Assembly: GCF_037975245.1 (NCBI RefSeq)
Contig: NC_092562.1
Span: 42,501-106,500, forward strand
Direction: 5' to 3'
DNA length: 64,000 nt
DNA from: Apostichopus japonicus
Taxonomy: Eukaryota > Echinodermata > Holothuroidea > Aspidochirotida > Stichopodidae
Shown here: piece after piece, positions 59,832 through 64,000 of the stretch
How the letters are laid out: each line of letters begins with the position of its first letter
Numbering within the stretch: position 1 is the stretch's first letter
The notes under the pieces: model-generated
The model's database searches: none
What the model was told of the DNA's origin: nothing
Seen by the model: only the letters and a program-made list of their open reading frames with translations
Translations under genes and position numbers: made by a program

Positions 59832-62800
59832 AATCCTTTGGTCAATACTGTCACATTCCCTATTTTATGGGAATGAAGCTAATATGTTTTCTTTGGTCAA
59901 TACTGTCACATTCCCTATTTTATGGGAATGAAGCTAATATGTTTTCTTTGGTCAATACTGTCACATTCCCTATTTTATGGGAATGAAGCTAATATGTTTT
60001 CTTTGGTCAATAATGTCACATTCCCTATTTTATGGGAATGAAGCTAATATGTTTTCTTTGGTCAATACTGTCATATTCCCTATTTTATGGGAATGAAGCT
60101 AATATGTTTTCTTTGGTCAATACTGTCATATTCCCTATGTTATGGGAATGAAGCTAATATGTTTTCTTTGGTCAATACTGTCACATTCCCTATTTTATGG
60201 GAATGAAGCTAATATGTTTTCTTTGGTCAATACTGTCACATTCCCTATTTTATGGGAATGAAGCTAATATGTTTTCTTTAAACAATACTGTCATATTCCC
60301 TATTTTATGGGAATGAAGCTAATATGTTTTCTTTGGTCAATACTGTCACATTCCCTATTTTATGGGAATGAAGCTAATATGTTTTCTTTGGTCAATACTG
60401 TCACATTCCCTATTTTATGGGAATGAAGCTAATATGTTTTCTTTAAACAATACTGTCACATTCCCTATTTTATGGGAATGAAGCTAATATGTTTTCTTTA
60501 AACAATACTGTCACATTCCCTATTTTATGGGAATGAAGCTAATATGTTTTCTTTAAACAATACTGTCACATTCCCTATTTTATGGGAATGAAGCTAATAT
60601 GTTTTCTTTAAACAATACTGTCATATTCCCTATTTTATGGGAATGAAGCTAATATGTTTTCTTTAAACAATACTGTCATATTCCCTATTTTATGGGAATG
60701 AAGCTAATATGTTTTCTTTAAACAATACTGTCATATTCCCTATTTTATGGGAATGAAGCTAATATGTTTTCTTTGGTCAATACTGTCACATTCCCTATTT
60801 TATGGGAATGAAGCTAATATGTTTTCTTTGGTCAATACTGTCACATTCCCTATTTTATGGGAATGAAGCTAATATGTTTTCTTTGGTCAATACTGTCACA
60901 TTCCCTATGTTATGGGAATGAAGCTAATATGTTTTCTTTGGTCAATACTGTCATATTCCCTATTTTATGGGAATGAAGCTAATATGTTTTCTTTGGTCAA
61001 TACTGTCATATTCCCTATTTTATGGGAATGAAGCTAATATGTTTTCTTTGGTCAATAATGTCACATTCCCTATTTTATGGGAATGAAGCTAATATGTTTT
61101 CTTTAAACAATACTGTCATTATTCCCTATGTTATGGGAATGAAGCTAATATGTTTTCTTTGGTCAATACTGTCACATTCCCTATTTTATGGGAATGAAGC
61201 TAATATGTTTTCTTTAAACAATACTGTCATATTCCCTATTTCATGGGAATGAAGCTAATATGTTTTCTTTAAACAATACTGTCATATTCCCTATTTTATG
61301 GGAATGAAGCTAATATGTTTTCTTTGGTCAATACTGTCACATTCCCTATTTTATGGGAATGAAGCTAATATGTTTTCTTTGGTCAATACTGTCATATTCC
61401 CTATTTTATGGGAATGAAGCTAATATGTTTTCTTTAAACAATACTGTCACATTCCCTATTTTATGGGAATGAAGCTAATATGTTTTCTTTGGTCAATACT
61501 GTCATATTCCATATTTTATGGGAATGAAGCTAATATGTTTTCTTTAAACAATACTGTCACATTCCCTATTTTATGGGAATGAAGCTAATATGTTTTCTTT
61601 GGTCAATACTGTCATATTCCCTATTTTATGGGAATGAAGCTAATATGTTTTCTTTGGTCAATACTGTCACATTCCCTATTTTATGGGAATGAAGCTAATA
61701 TGTTTTCTTTAAACAATACTGTTATATTCCCTATGTTATGGGAATGAAGCTAATATGTTTTCTTTGGTCAATACTGTCACATTCCCTATGTTATGGGAAT
61801 GAAGCTAATATGTTTTCTTTGGTCAATACTGTCATATTCCCTATTTTATGGGAATGAAGCTAATATGTTTTCTTTAAACAATACTGTCATATTCCCTATT
61901 TTATGGGAATGAAGCTAATATGTTTTCTTTAAACAATACTGTCATATTCCCTATGTTATGGGAATGAAGCTAATATGTTTTCTTTAAACAATACTGTCAT
62001 ATTCCCTATTTTATGGGAATGAAGCTAATATGTTTTCTTTAAACAATACTGTCACATTCCCTATTTTATGGGAATGAAGCTAATATGTTTTCTTTAAACA
62101 ATACTGTCATATTCCCTATTTTATGGGAATGAAGCTAATATGTTTTCTTTAAACAATACTGTCACATTCCCTATTTTATGGGAATGAAGCTAATATGTTT
62201 TCTTTAAACAATACTGTCATATTCCCTATGTTATGGGAATGAAGCTAATATGTTTTCTTTAAACAATACTGTCATATTCCCTATTTTATGGGAATGAAGC
62301 TAATATGTTTTCTTTAAACAATACTGTCACATTCCCTATTTTATGGGAATGAAGCTAATATGTTTTCTTTAAACAATACTGTCATATTCCCTATTTTATG
62401 GGAATGAAGCTAATATGTTTTCTTTAAACAATACTGTCACATTCCCTATTTTATGGGAATGAAGCTAATATGTTTTCTTTAAACAATACTGTCATATTCC
62501 CTATTTTATGGGAATGAAGCTAATATGTTTTCTTTAAACAATACTGTCATATTCCCTATTTTATGGGAATGAAGCTAATATGTTTTCTTTAAACAATACT
62601 GTCATATTCCCTATGTTATGGGAATGAAGCTAATATGTTTTCTTTAAACAATACTGTCATATTCCCTATGTTATGGGAATGAAGCTAATATGTTTTCTTT
62701 GGTCAATACTGTCACATTCCCTATTTTATGGGAATGAAGCTAATATGTTTTCTTTGGTCAATACTGTCATATTCCCTATTTTATGGGAATGAAGCTAATA

Positions 62801-64000
62801 TGTTTTCTTTAAACAATACTGTCATATTCCCTATTTTATGGGAATGAAGCTAATATGTTTTCTTTGGTCAATACTGTCATATTCCCTATTTTATGGGAAT
62901 GAAGCTAATATGTTTTCTTTAAACAATACTGTCACATTCCCTATTTTATGGGAATGAAGCTAATATGTTTTCTTTGGTCAATACTGTCATATTCCCTATT
63001 TTATGGGAATGAAGCTAATATGTTTTCTTTAAACAATACTGTCACATTCCCTATTTTATGGGAATGAAGCTAATATGTTTTCTTTGGTCAATACTGTCAT
63101 ATTCCCTATTTTATGGGAATGAAGCTAATATGTTTTCTTTGGTCAATACTGTCACATTCCCTATTTTATGGGAATGAAGCTAATATGTTTTCTTTGGTCA
63201 ATACTGTCATATTCCCTATGTTATGGGAATGAAGCTAATATGTTTTCTTTGGTCAATACTGTCACATTCCCTATTTTATGGGAATGAAGCTAATATGTTT
63301 TCTTTAAACAATACTGTCATATTCCCTATGTTATGGGAATGAAGCTAATATGTTTTCTTTGGTCAATACTGTCACATTCCCTATTTTATGGGAATGAAGC
63401 TAATATGTTTTCTTTAAACAATACTGTCACATTCCCTATTTTATGGGAATGAAGCTAATATGTTTTCTTTGGTCAATACTGTCATATTCCCTATTTTATG
63501 GGAATGAAGCTAATATGTTTTCTTTGGTCAATACTGTCACATTCCCTATTTTATGGGAATGAAGCTAATATGTTTTCTTTAAACAATACTGTCATATTCC
63601 CTATTTTATGGGAATGAAGCTAATATGTTTTCTTTAAACAATACTGTCATATTCCCTATTTTATGGGAATGAAGCTAATATGTTTTCTTTAAACAATACT
63701 GTCACATTCACTATTTTATGGGAATGAAGCTAATATGTTTTCTTTGGTCAATACTGTCATATTCCCTATTTAATGGGAATGAAGCTAATATGTTTTCTTT
63801 AAACAATACTGTCACATTCCCTATTTTATGGGAATGAAGCTAATATGTTTTCTTTGGTCAATACTGTCATATTCCCTATTTTATGGGAATGAAGCTAATA
63901 TGTTTTCTTTGGTCAATACTGTCACATTCCCTATTTTATGGGAATGAAGCTAATATGTTTTCTTTAAACAATACTGTCATATTCCCTATTTTATGGGAAT
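59832..64000. repeat. 56-bp satellite, about 74 copies, runs off the window
   Basis: Unit 'ttctttggtcaatactgtca' + 'cattccctattttatgggaa' + 'tgaagctaatatgttt'. Variants are ggtcaat or aaacaat, cacatt or catatt, and tattt or tatgt. Each unit holds the short hairpin 'attccc...gggaat'. One unit has an extra 'att' at about 61,119. The array lies directly upstream (minus sense) of the first NUP155 exon in the window, so it is probably intronic. ORFs with GNEANMFS repeats are artefacts. Confidence 0.97.

Noticed and set aside
61022-61252. ORF with MFSLNNTVI repeats in the 56-bp satellite
   Set aside because: An artefact of the array; neighbouring copies are closed by stops in the same frame.

Overview
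This window is a stretch of animal nuclear DNA: AT-rich, intron-rich, gene-sparse and crowded with tandem repeats and decayed transposons. No bacterial signals are present. A marine invertebrate deuterostome, most likely an echinoderm, fits best. The reasons are foldback transposons built like the sea-urchin TU elements, Penelope-like retroelement remnants with hammerhead-ribozyme-like termini, CR1/L2-like LINE tails, CCCTAA-type telomere-like DNA, and a NUP155 that is clearly related to but distant from the vertebrate one. The species assignment is inference.

Layout. 1-5100: a possible small unrecognised minus-strand gene (candidate exons only), a palindromic minisatellite at 4.3-4.8 kb, and an exon-like segment with an in-frame TGA. 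5.1-9.4 kb: palindromes, a MITE-like element with 32-bp perfect inverted repeats, and a decayed LINE. 12.3-14.1 kb: a minus-strand Mutator-like transposase pseudogene split by a LINE fragment. 15.8-16.6 kb: a 48-bp minisatellite. 16.8-18.2 kb: the 3' exons of a tyrosine-recombinase gene with spliceosomal introns, all phase 0 where I can follow them. 18.2-22.6 kb: six different tandem arrays side by side, including telomere-like DNA. 22.96-23.85 kb: a foldback element with an 8-bp target duplication. 26.4-26.8 kb: an intronless KCNE-like potassium-channel subunit ORF. 29-38 kb: two candidate hammerhead ribozymes beside TA arrays, one of them just 3' of a Penelope GIY-YIG fragment, plus several minisatellites. 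45.3-46.1 kb: a second foldback element with 11-bp flanking duplications. 48.0-59.5 kb: the last nine coding exons of NUP155 on the minus strand, every junction in phase. Introns or flanks of NUP155 hold a 40-copy 32-bp minisatellite and a 56-bp satellite of about 74 copies that runs off the window end.

The only gene I identify with near certainty is NUP155, a scaffold nucleoporin. The KCNE-like ORF and the tyrosine-recombinase gene are good calls. Nothing suggests these genes act together. The most interesting content is mobile: two unrelated-sequence foldback elements of the same architecture, and the hammerhead-bearing Penelope termini.
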